Assembly (NCBI RefSeq): GCF_013415125.1
Contig: NZ_JACCDE010000012.1
Coordinates: 61,344 to 125,343, forward strand
Direction: 5' to 3'
DNA from: Vreelandella glaciei
Lineage (GTDB): Bacteria > Pseudomonadota > Gammaproteobacteria > Pseudomonadales > Halomonadaceae
Length of the DNA: 64,000 bases
A program made the translations under genes and the position numbers. The notes under the pieces are model-generated. The model was not told where the DNA came from. It searched no databases and saw only the letters and a list, made by a program, of their open reading frames with translations. This document shows, piece by piece, positions 29,543-37,514 of this stretch. The number at the start of each line of letters is the position of its first letter. The first letter of the stretch is position 1.

Positions 29543-31492
29543 ATGCGCCTGATAATTGCCGAAAAACCCAGCCTCGCCCAAGCCATTGCTGAGGCCTTAC
29601 CGGACACTGGCCGACGCCAGGATGGCGCAGTGGTATGTGGTGACACCACGGTCACTTGGTGCCTGGGGCATTTATTAGAGCAAGCGCCGCCGGAGGCCTA
29701 CGATCCCGCCGATAAACAGTGGCGTTTAGATCGACTCCCGATTGTGCCGCACCAGTGGAAACTGATGCCTCGTTCTAAAGCACGCGGCCAACTGGCGGTG
29801 ATTCGCAAACTGATCAAACAGGCCACCGATGTCGTGCACGCTGGCGACCCGGACCGCGAGGGCCAGCTGTTGGTGCAGGAAGTGATCGAGTACATGAAGT
29901 ATCGCGGCCCGGTGCAGCGGCTGCTAATTAGTGATCTTAACAAGCCCGCCGTCAGCCGGGCACTTGCCAAGCTGCGCTCCAACGTTGAGTACCAGCCGCT
30001 CTTTCTAGCAGCCCAGGCGCGTTCCCGTGCTGACTGGCTGTATGGCATCAATCTAACCCGCGCCTGGACACTTACCGGTCGCCAGGCGGGGCACGATGGT
30101 GTGCTTTCCATAGGCCGTGTGCAAACCCCGGTGCTGGGGCTGATCGTGCGCCGCGACAACGCCATCCGCGACTTTGTACCCCATCCGTTTTATCCGTTAT
30201 GGGTGGATCTTAAAGTCGCCCAGGGCCAACTGCGCGCCTGGTGGGCCCCCAAAGAGCATGAACCGCTCGATGATCAAGGGCGCTTGATTGATCGCGCGCC
30301 CGCGGATGCCCTAGCGTCGCAGTTACCCGGTGCATCAGGACAACTGACCAAGCTCGACCAGCAGGAGAAACGACAGGCACCGCCGCTGCCCTATTCACTT
30401 TCCGCGCTGCAGGTGGATGCTGCCCGCCGCCACGGGCTATCCGCGCAGATGGTGCTGGATATTTGCCAGCGACTCTACGAGCGCCACAAGTTGATCACCT
30501 ACCCGCGCTCCGATTGTCGCTACCTGCCAGAGGAGCATCTCCAGCTAGCTCAACGCAGCCTGACTGGCGCTTGCCAAAACGATCAAGCGCTCCAGCAGTG
30601 GCTTAATGGGTCGGACTTTACGCTACGCTCCAAAGCGTGGAACGATAAACAGGTCGGTGCGCACCATGCGATCGCACCCACTGGCAAACCGGCAGATTTC
30701 AGTCAGCTTTCTGACACCGAAGGCCATGTTTTTAGATTGATCGTGCGCAATGTGATGGCGCAGTTCTATCGCCCACTGCGCACTTTCGAAGTCAAAGCGG
30801 AGTTTACGCTGCTGAATGAAGCCTTCCGTGCCCGCGGCCAAAGCATTCTCGATCCCGGCTGGAAGCCGCTCTTCACGACCCGCGATGAAACCCCACCGCT
30901 GCCCCCGCTCACCCAAGGGGAGTCCTGCCAGGCACTTAGCGCAGGCGTTGAAGAGAAAGAGACTCGCCCGCCGGAACCGTTTACCGACGCCAGCCTGATC
31001 AAGGCCATGATGAACATTGGCCGCTACGTAGATGATCCGGACGTACGCCGCACACTCCGCGACACCGACGGCCTGGGTACAGAAGCCACCCGGGCGGGCA
31101 TTATCGAAACCCTGGTACAGCGCGGCTACTTAGTTCGCCAGCAAAAAGCCCTGCGCGCCACCAAGCTCGGCTGCGCGTTAATCGCCGCCCTGCCCAGCGC
31201 GGTAAGCACACCGGAGCGCACCGCGCTATGGGAGCAGCGGCTACGGGCGATCTCCGAACAGCAGGACGACCCCGGCGCCTTTCAGCAAGCGTTACTGGAC
31301 GACTTACGTGGCCTGCTCACCCATAGCGACGCCACCAAACTGAGGCAGAGCCTGCAAACCGCACAGGGAGAGGCTGGTAGCCCTCCGAAACGCACGGGTA
31401 AGCCGAGAAAGAGCTATGCGAAAAGGAAAAGTACGGGAACCCGCTCGAGTAAGCCAGGCAAGCGCAGTAAAGGGTATATGAGTAGCGATTGA
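29543..31492 (+). CDS. topB: DNA topoisomerase III
   Basis: A type IA topoisomerase of 649 aa that decatenates and relaxes DNA by single-strand passage. The TOPRIM domain starts EKPSLAQAIAEALP and carries the acidic HAGDPDREGQLLVQEV (about residues 99-114). The active-site tyrosine is in LITYPRSDCRYLPEE (about 317-331). The C-terminus is a short basic tail rich in Lys, Arg and Ser instead of zinc fingers, as in other TopB. It is divergent from the ABC1 gene with 198 nt between. Confidence 0.95.
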   Translation: MRLIIAEKPSLAQAIAEALPDTGRRQDGAVVCGDTTVTWCLGHLLEQAPPEAYDPADKQWRLDRLPIVPHQWKLMPRSKARGQLAVIRKLIKQATDVVHAGDPDREGQLLVQEVIEYMKYRGPVQRLLISDLNKPAVSRALAKLRSNVEYQPLFLAAQARSRADWLYGINLTRAWTLTGRQAGHDGVLSIGRVQTPVLGLIVRRDNAIRDFVPHPFYPLWVDLKVAQGQLRAWWAPKEHEPLDDQGRLIDRAPADALASQLPGASGQLTKLDQQEKRQAPPLPYSLSALQVDAARRHGLSAQMVLDICQRLYERHKLITYPRSDCRYLPEEHLQLAQRSLTGACQNDQALQQWLNGSDFTLRSKAWNDKQVGAHHAIAPTGKPADFSQLSDTEGHVFRLIVRNVMAQFYRPLRTFEVKAEFTLLNEAFRARGQSILDPGWKPLFTTRDETPPLPPLTQGESCQALSAGVEEKETRPPEPFTDASLIKAMMNIGRYVDDPDVRRTLRDTDGLGTEATRAGIIETLVQRGYLVRQQKALRATKLGCALIAALPSAVSTPERTALWEQRLRAISEQQDDPGAFQQALLDDLRGLLTHSDATKLRQSLQTAQGEAGSPPKRTGKPRKSYAKRKSTGTRSSKPGKRSKGYMSSD

Positions 31493-31513
31493 GGGGTACT
31501 TTTAGACTTATAG

Positions 31514-32458
31514 TCAGTGAGGCACAGCGATATCGACCAGGTGAGTCGGCGGCAATAGATCAAGGCTCGCTTTCATGGTGCGCACTTCCTCTGCTGGCGG
31601 GCGGCCAAAAAAACGCTTAAATTCACGACTAAACTGGGAGGGGCTCTCATAGCCGACCCGGCTAGCGGCGGCGGCTGCCGTTACCCCGTCACGTATCATT
31701 AGCAGCCGCGCATGGTGCAAACGGGTGGATTTAATGTATTGGATAGGCGAGGTTTGGGTCACCGCCTTAAAGTGAACGTGAAAGGCTGGCGCACTCATGC
31801 CTGCTTCATTGGCCAGGCTGGCGACTTCCAGCGGATCGGCATAGTGGGCATGAATACGGTTGAGCGCCTTAGCGATTTTGCCAAATTGGCCATAGTGGGA
31901 GAGTGCTGTTCGAACACTGCCCCCCTGCTCTCCCGTCAATACCCGGTAGCAGATCTCCCTGACGATAAAAGGGGCTAGTATATGCACATCCGTCGGGGAG
32001 GCAAGCGCACTCAGCAGCCGTAACGTTGCATCGGCCAGCGACGCTTCCAGCGGGCTGGAAAGCATTCCACGCGGCGCCTCTAATGGCGGCCCTCCCGATG
32101 TTTCCAGCATCGTCACCAACTCAGCGATCACTAATGCATCCAGGCGGATCGCAATCCCCAGCATTGGCTCTTCAGGGCTGGCTTCTGTTTCCGACGTAAA
32201 TGGCAGGGGCACCGATAACACCAAGTAATGCTGTGCATCGTAGATATAGACCTCATTCCCCAAATAACCACGCTTTCGGCCCTGGCAGATAATGACAATA
32301 CTCGGCTCGTAAAGCACCGAGGTATTTTGCAGTGGGCGGTTAGAGCGCATAAAGCGCACGCCATCCAATAACGACTGGGTATAGCCTTCGTGGGGTGCCA
32401 GTTGGTATAAGCACTCGACGATCTTACGGTAAACCTCAGCATCGCTCTTCAATGTCAT
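31514..32458 (-). CDS. AraC-family transcriptional regulator
   Basis: A 314-aa regulator. The N-terminal half is the AraC_N type (PSIVIICQGRKRGYLGNEVY, then YLVLSVPLPF), and the C-terminus has the double helix-turn-helix (VASLANEAGMSAPAFHVHFK and SRVGYESPSQFSREFKRFFG). The ATG at 32458 follows AGAGGTGG; the frame runs on to 32569 without a good start. It faces the SDR gene across a 209-nt gap, so it probably controls that gene. This AraC/SDR pairing is common. Confidence 0.9.
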   Translation of the reverse strand: MTLKSDAEVYRKIVECLYQLAPHEGYTQSLLDGVRFMRSNRPLQNTSVLYEPSIVIICQGRKRGYLGNEVYIYDAQHYLVLSVPLPFTSETEASPEEPMLGIAIRLDALVIAELVTMLETSGGPPLEAPRGMLSSPLEASLADATLRLLSALASPTDVHILAPFIVREICYRVLTGEQGGSVRTALSHYGQFGKIAKALNRIHAHYADPLEVASLANEAGMSAPAFHVHFKAVTQTSPIQYIKSTRLHHARLLMIRDGVTAAAAASRVGYESPSQFSREFKRFFGRPPAEEVRTMKASLDLLPPTHLVDIAVPH

Positions 32459-32667
32459 GTTAACCACCTCTGTATATGCATGCCGCACCGGAATTAACTC
32501 GCCGCGCCGGGCACCTCTTAAGAGTAATATACATGCTGGGTGGCTTAACGCGCCGCACGCTATTAACAATCAAATAGGATTAGGCAATGATGCAATAGGA
32601 ACGCCTATACTGATGCCCGCCGTGGCAGCTTAATCTTCTCAAGGTCAACCACCGAGAGGATTATCCA

Positions 32668-33408
32668 ATGACGACGTTATCAACCCCATCTTCTAAAGTT
32701 GTTTTATTAACCGGTGCCAGCAGCGGTATCGGTGAAGCCACTGCCCGCTGGCTGGCAGGCCAAGGGCACCGCTTGATCATTGGTGCGCGCCGCACCGACC
32801 GGCTGGAAGCATTGACCCACTCCCTGCGCGCAGAGGGTGGCACAGTGGATTTTCAGGCGCTGGATGTCACCAATCTTGAAGACATGCAGGCGTTTGCGGA
32901 TTTCGCGATCAATACCCATGGCCGCATTGATGTGATCATCAACAACGCTGGCGTAATGCCACTCTCCCCTTTAGCGGCGCTCAAGGTTGATGAGTGGAAC
33001 CGCATGATCGACGTTAATATTCGCGGCGTACTCAATGGCATTGCTGCCATTCTGCCGACGATGCAGGCCCAGAAGAGCGGTCAGGTGATCAACATCTCAT
33101 CTATTGGCGGCCTCACCGTTATGCCCACCGCCGCCGTTTATTGCGCCACCAAATATGCGGTTCGCGCCATTTCCGATGGCCTACGCCAGGAAACCGACAA
33201 TATACGCGTGACCTGTGTCTACCCAGGTGTGGTGGAATCGGAACTGGCCCATAGCATCACCGATGCTGAAACCGCAAAAGCGATCGACGTTTACCGTCAG
33301 ATTGCGCTCAAGCCCGAGGCGATCGCTTCAGCCATAGCCCATGCCATTAACCAGCCCGATGACGTCGACACCAGCGACATCGTGGTGCGGCCTACCGCCA
33401 GCCAATAA
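32668..33408 (+). CDS. Short-chain dehydrogenase/reductase
   Basis: A cytosolic NAD(P)-dependent oxidoreductase of 246 aa. The Rossmann motif TGASSGIGEATARWLA (about residues 15-30), NNAG (about 91-94), the catalytic Ser in NISSIGGL and the Tyr/Lys pair in YCATKYA are all present. The substrate is unknown. It has an AGAGGA ribosome site. An Atu4866-type gene follows after 60 nt, and the pair probably forms a transcript under the divergent AraC regulator. Confidence 0.92.
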   Translation: MTTLSTPSSKVVLLTGASSGIGEATARWLAGQGHRLIIGARRTDRLEALTHSLRAEGGTVDFQALDVTNLEDMQAFADFAINTHGRIDVIINNAGVMPLSPLAALKVDEWNRMIDVNIRGVLNGIAAILPTMQAQKSGQVINISSIGGLTVMPTAAVYCATKYAVRAISDGLRQETDNIRVTCVYPGVVESELAHSITDAETAKAIDVYRQIALKPEAIASAIAHAINQPDDVDTSDIVVRPTASQ

Positions 33409-33468
33409 CACCCCTTGCGTCACGCCCGAGCTGTTGCCGGGTGTGCGCCTAAGCACGAGTGACTTCAC

Positions 33469-33825
33469 ATGCAAGAAACCAAGCCTTCCATATACTGGAC
33501 ACGGGCACTGGTGGTCGCTGGCATTATCACTATTTTTCCAGCGGCCACCTCTGCTCAAACCACCCCGAACGAAGGAAATGCCCCCATGACAGACCACCCG
33601 TATGTTGGAATGTGGGTCACTAAAGATGGTCGAATTCGTCATGAACTTTTAGCCAACAATCGTTACGACGAGGCCCGCGGTGAGCGTGAAAGCGCTTACC
33701 AAGGGCGGTATCAGGTGACGGGTAACTATATCGAATACTGGGACGACACCGGCTTTACTGCAGACGGCGAATTTATAGATGGCGTGCTGTATCACGCCGG
33801 TATGGTGCTATATCGCAAGGAGTAA
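33469..33825 (+). CDS. Secreted Atu4866-domain protein
   Basis: A 118-aa exported protein. A signal peptide of about 29 residues ends TSAQ, and the mature part has the Atu4866 signature MTDHPYVGMWVTKDGRIRHE and YQGRYQVTGNYIEYWDDTGF. Family members form small beta barrels of unknown ligand and often accompany AraC-regulated short-chain dehydrogenases, as here. Agrobacterium Atu4866 itself lacks a signal peptide as far as I recall, so export may be a lineage feature. An internal ATG at 33586 would give the bare domain. Confidence 0.8.
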   Translation: MQETKPSIYWTRALVVAGIITIFPAATSAQTTPNEGNAPMTDHPYVGMWVTKDGRIRHELLANNRYDEARGERESAYQGRYQVTGNYIEYWDDTGFTADGEFIDGVLYHAGMVLYRKE

Positions 33826-33881
33826 CTTTCAATCCAAATGGGGCACTACCAATAAATAACAACGCCCTTACATCAAAGCCA

Positions 33882-34397
33882 TTAAACATCGGAACTATCT
33901 TCATCATGCCCTGAGTGGGAAGCTTTTTTCTTGCTGATGGGGCGCGAAAAGAAAGGCACCACATAAAGCACCATCCAGGCCAGCAACGTACACAAAACGG
34001 CTGTCTGCTCGCGCCCCAGACCAACCGCTACCCCAATGGCGGCAGTCAGCCAAATACCGGCCGCCGTAGTGAGCCCTGAAGTCGCCTGCTCATCTTTTCG
34101 AGTAATGATAGTGCCCGCACAAAGAAAACCGATGCCTGCAATGACCCCCTGAATAACACGACTCATCTCTGAATCAGAAATACCCGCTTGCTCGGGAATA
34201 AAGATGAATAAAGCAGCTCCCATGCAGACCAGCATATGGGTCCGTATACCGGCCGGCTTGCCTCGCTGCTCTCGCTCGAGCCCCAACAGGCCCCCGAGAA
34301 TAGCCGCCAGCAGTAGCCGGATTACCACAATGATGAGCTCACCCACATCGTTAAAATCTGAAAACTCAGAGATTACAATCTCTTTGATTTCTTGCAC
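33882..34397 (-). CDS. MgtC/SapB family membrane protein
   Basis: A 171-aa inner-membrane protein with four or five helices and the conserved family segment AILGGLLGLEREQRGKPAGI, then RTHMLVCMGAALF, GVIAGIGFLCAGTI and GLTTAAGIWLTAAIG. In Salmonella MgtC modulates F1Fo-ATPase and helps growth in low magnesium. This shorter form lacks the C-terminal ACT-like domain, so a generic role is safer. The start is GTG, preceded by AGGAG. A short polar tail (RPISKKKASHSGHDEDSS) ends it. Confidence 0.88.
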   Translation of the reverse strand: MQEIKEIVISEFSDFNDVGELIIVVIRLLLAAILGGLLGLEREQRGKPAGIRTHMLVCMGAALFIFIPEQAGISDSEMSRVIQGVIAGIGFLCAGTIITRKDEQATSGLTTAAGIWLTAAIGVAVGLGREQTAVLCTLLAWMVLYVVPFFSRPISKKKASHSGHDEDSSDV

Positions 34398-34444
34398 CTT
34401 TTAGCTCCTATACGTCCTGTCTGATAGTCCATCATACCCACACG

Positions 34445-35350
34445 TTAGTGCGCTTGAGCACACAACCCACCCGGCACCGCCACTACCCACTCACGTATAG
34501 CCAGAATCGTTGGATCATGCTGACGACTTTCCGGGTAAACCAAAAAGAACGGCTTGCCTACCAATTCCGGGCCGAACGGTTGCACTAAGCGCCCTTCCTC
34601 TAATTCATTCTTAATCAACTGACGGCTCATCAGCGCTACGCCCTGCTCTCCAACGGCAGCAGAAATCGCGTGGGTCTCATCAGAAAACACCAGCCCAGCA
34701 CTAACATCTAACCCAGGCACCTTTGCGTATTTCTGCCAGAAGCTCCAATTCAGTGGCGCAGACACTTCTCCCTGAGGGCGAAAATGAATCAACGGGTGCA
34801 GAGGCAGCTCTGCTACATCACGCAGGCCAAGGCGCGAGCTACAGGCCGGGACAAAGGTGTTATCAAAAAGTTTCTCCGCTACCAACCCCGGCCAGCGTCC
34901 ATCGCCATAGCGAATGGCAATGTCTGCCGTTACCCCATCCAGAGGAACCGGCTCATGGGACGCATGAATGCGCAAATCAATATCGGGATACGCGTCGCGT
35001 AGCAGGCATACCCAGGGCAGCAACCAGCGGACCGCCACGGCTGGTGTTGTCGACAGCGTAACGGTTTGGCGGACAGGTACAGCGCTCAGTCGTTCGACGA
35101 CATGGCTGATGCTATCAAAGGCTGTTTCCAACACCTGCTGCAGCTCGCGGCCCTGAGGTGTCAGCTCCAATTGACGAGGTTTACGCAAAAATAGCGAAAC
35201 GCCCAGCGCCTCTTCGAGCCCTCGGACTTGGTGGCTAATGGCAGTGGCAGTCACCGACAGCTCTTGTGCAGCCTGCTTGGCGCTTTCATGGCGGGCAGCC
35301 GCTTCAAAAGCGCGAAGCGACGAAAGAGAGGGTAATCGGCGATGGTTCAT
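34445..35350 (-). CDS. LysR-family regulator, GcvA-like
   Basis: A 301-aa regulator with an N-terminal winged helix (LPSLSSLRAFEAAARHESAK, then QAAQELSVTATAISHQVRGL) and a periplasmic-binding-like effector domain. The opening and the SLFLRKPRQLELTPQG phrase are like GcvA-type LysR proteins. It is divergent from azoR across 119 nt that contain a matching pair of inverted sequences, so azoR is its likely target and it probably controls itself. Confidence 0.9.
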   Translation of the reverse strand: MNHRRLPSLSSLRAFEAAARHESAKQAAQELSVTATAISHQVRGLEEALGVSLFLRKPRQLELTPQGRELQQVLETAFDSISHVVERLSAVPVRQTVTLSTTPAVAVRWLLPWVCLLRDAYPDIDLRIHASHEPVPLDGVTADIAIRYGDGRWPGLVAEKLFDNTFVPACSSRLGLRDVAELPLHPLIHFRPQGEVSAPLNWSFWQKYAKVPGLDVSAGLVFSDETHAISAAVGEQGVALMSRQLIKNELEEGRLVQPFGPELVGKPFFLVYPESRQHDPTILAIREWVVAVPGGLCAQAH

Positions 35351-35354
35351 GAAT

Positions 35355-35453
35355 GAGCTCTACTCATCTATAGCGGCAAGAAAAGATCGTTTGTTCAGGC
35401 TGAAAGACAAAGACTAAGCTAAGCCTGTTGTTAATTATAGATGAGTTCAACTC
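35355..35453. promoter_or_regulatory. Paired inverted sequences in the lysR-azoR divergent promoter
   Basis: ACTCATCTATA (35362-35372) and its exact complement TATAGATGAGT (35436-35446) face each other. Each overlaps a dyad near a gene start: GAGCTCTACTC at 35355-35365 by lysR, and the perfect palindrome GAGTTCAACTC at 35443-35453 by azoR. The dyads fit LysR-type boxes, which suggests symmetric binding at both promoters. Confidence 0.6.
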
Positions 35454-35469
35454 ACACAAGGAGGCTACC

Positions 35470-36171
35470 ATGACACATATACTGCATATAGATGCCAGCG
35501 CCCGCCCCGGTATTGCGGGAACCGATAATCACGGTTCCCATAGCCGCCACCTGTCCCATCGGTTTGTCCATCAATGGCAATTGAGCTGCCCACAAGATAC
35601 GGTCACCTATCGTGATATAGGTCAGAACCCGCCGTCGATTATTAACCACGACTGGATTGCGTCTGCCTTCACCCCCGAAGAACGGCTAGAACCCTGGATG
35701 AAGGAGGCGCTAGCAGAAAGCGATCACTTGGTTGATGAGTTAATTGCCGCTGATATTGTGGTGATAGGAACGCCGCTATACAACTTCGGTATGCCAGCCG
35801 CCCTTAAAGCATGGATTGATCAAGTGGTGCGGGCCGGCAGAACGGTGGAGTTTGATGACACCAATCCGATAGACCCTTTTGTACCCAAGCTTACAGACCG
35901 AGAAAGGCATGCCGTTGTGCTCACAGCTAGAGGCGGCGTGAATATGGCACCAGGAGAAGAAATGGCCCATATGAACCACCTGGAACCCCACCTGGCCACG
36001 GCGCTAGGGTTTATCGGCATTACCCGCCTTCATTACATTGCTATCGAAGGCCAGGAAGTGGGCGGTGAGCTACTAGCCGCTTCCGTTGCCGAGGCAGTCG
36101 GTAAAGTTGAGTCTCTGGTTGGTGAACTGCAGGTGGCGTTCCAGGACGCTCCAAGCCCCGAACCAGCCTAA
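35470..36171 (+). CDS. azoR: FMN-dependent NADH azoreductase
   Basis: A 233-aa flavodoxin-fold reductase that uses FMN and NADH to reduce azo compounds and quinones. It starts HILHIDASARPG and has the FMN/active-site segment TPLYNFGMPAALKAWIDQVV and RAGRTVEFD; TARGGVN and HMNHLEPHLATALGFIG follow. The length is slightly above the usual 200, because of a His-rich insertion (NHGSHSRHLSHRF) near the start and a short tail. AAGGAGG precedes the ATG. Confidence 0.88.
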   Translation: MTHILHIDASARPGIAGTDNHGSHSRHLSHRFVHQWQLSCPQDTVTYRDIGQNPPSIINHDWIASAFTPEERLEPWMKEALAESDHLVDELIAADIVVIGTPLYNFGMPAALKAWIDQVVRAGRTVEFDDTNPIDPFVPKLTDRERHAVVLTARGGVNMAPGEEMAHMNHLEPHLATALGFIGITRLHYIAIEGQEVGGELLAASVAEAVGKVESLVGELQVAFQDAPSPEPA

Positions 36172-36243
36172 AGCTATGTGATGTGAACAACCAGCATCTA
36201 AGGTGCGGAGATCGCTGACTCGGGAAATCCGTGCCTTGAGTAT

Positions 36244-36879
36244 CTACCTAGCACTCGCTGCCAGCCGTGCACCCAATGCCACAAACAGTGCCCCTAAGCT
36301 TCTATCCATCCATAAACCAACGCGCGGTTTGCTCTTCAGAAAAGCACCCAGCTTAGCTCCAGCCAGTACCAAAGGGGGTTCTATTACCGCGGCGACCACG
36401 ATAATCAAGCTGCCATGTAATAAAAGTTGCGCCTGAGCAGGACCAGCGCCCTCGACGATAAATTGTGGCAAAAAAGCCAGAAAGAATACGGCCACTTTGG
36501 GATTTAGTGCTGACACCAGCATACCCTGCCAATAAACCGAGGATAGGCGCTTGGGGCTCTGCTTTTCTGCTGCAATAAATTGATCGCCTCGTGACAGCAG
36601 CATTTTGACACCCAGCCAGATCAGATACGCTGCCCCGACCCATTTAACAATCGAAAACGCCAGAGCGGATGTCGCCAGAATTGCCGAAAGACCAACTGCG
36701 GCCATTGCTACATGCAGCACCGCTCCTGTCCAAATCCCAAACATAGCGGCAAACCCTTGCCGTCGGCCACTACGTAATGTTTGCCCCAATATGTAGGCAA
36801 TATCTGGCCCCGGCGATAAGTTCAAAAGCACGGCAGCAGAGAAAAACGTCATCCAGTGAAACAGCGAATATTCAAACAC
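36244..36879 (-). CDS. LysE/RhtB-family amino-acid exporter
   Basis: A 211-aa inner-membrane protein with about six helices. The family phrase NLSPGPDIAYILGQTLRSGRR is at residues 20-40, and NPKVAVFFLAFLPQF is in the middle. Members export amino acids or homoserine lactones; the substrate is unknown. The start codon is GTG. It stands alone between azoR and the GrpB gene. Confidence 0.9.
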   Translation of the reverse strand: MFEYSLFHWMTFFSAAVLLNLSPGPDIAYILGQTLRSGRRQGFAAMFGIWTGAVLHVAMAAVGLSAILATSALAFSIVKWVGAAYLIWLGVKMLLSRGDQFIAAEKQSPKRLSSVYWQGMLVSALNPKVAVFFLAFLPQFIVEGAGPAQAQLLLHGSLIIVVAAVIEPPLVLAGAKLGAFLKSKPRVGLWMDRSLGALFVALGARLAASAR

Positions 36880-36942
36880 AGTTAATCCCCTATATATTTA
36901 CAACTACCAATAAATGAAGAGGCTCAAAGTCTGGAACGCTAG

Positions 36943-37482
36943 TTAGGGGCCACCTCTCAGCGCTTCGCAAATAAAGTCTCCCTTCGCAGCCGTGTAGGCT
37001 TCTCGGTCTGAAGAAAACTCTACTGCCCACAGGCGCTTCTTTTTCTCATACCGTTGCGAAAGCTCAGTATCAGCACGCAGTTTATTGCGAAAATCCAACC
37101 GACGATGCCACTCCTCGCTGCCATATACCATAAGATGCAGATGATGCGTCCTACGTCCCTCAGCCCATCGCATTAACCAACGTCGCCCCACCAAAGAAGC
37201 GTTGTACTCCATTGATGTAGCATATTTCGCACGGCACAACGGCTCCAATAAGTCATCAGCCCGGGATATTGAGTCAACGCCAGCCAGGATATCAATGATC
37301 GGCTTGGCCGATAGGCCAGGAACAGCGGTACTTCCGATGTGCTCAATGGCTAGAAATTTATCTGGAAATAATCCTAGTAGCCGGTCTCGCTCCTTCTCGA
37401 ATAGAGCTGGCCAAGTGGTATCGTATGCAAATAGCGCGACCTCCTCATGGATGGCTCGATTCAAAGATTCCGTTTCATCCAT
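36943..37482 (-). CDS. GrpB (UPF0157) family protein
   Basis: A 179-aa cytosolic protein of the nucleotidyltransferase-fold UPF0157 group, recognised from YDTTWPALFEKERDRLLGLF, EHIGSTAVPGLSAKPIIDIL and HHLHLMVYGSEEWHRRLDFR. The GST-x-V-x-G and D-x-L residues resemble a nucleotidyltransferase core. The cellular role is not established; some members act near coenzyme A or antibiotic resistance genes. Confidence 0.88.
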   Translation of the reverse strand: MDETESLNRAIHEEVALFAYDTTWPALFEKERDRLLGLFPDKFLAIEHIGSTAVPGLSAKPIIDILAGVDSISRADDLLEPLCRAKYATSMEYNASLVGRRWLMRWAEGRRTHHLHLMVYGSEEWHRRLDFRNKLRADTELSQRYEKKKRLWAVEFSSDREAYTAAKGDFICEALRGGP

Positions 37483-37514
37483 GGTTGAGGTTCCCCTGTT
37501 TCACGAATTGTTGT

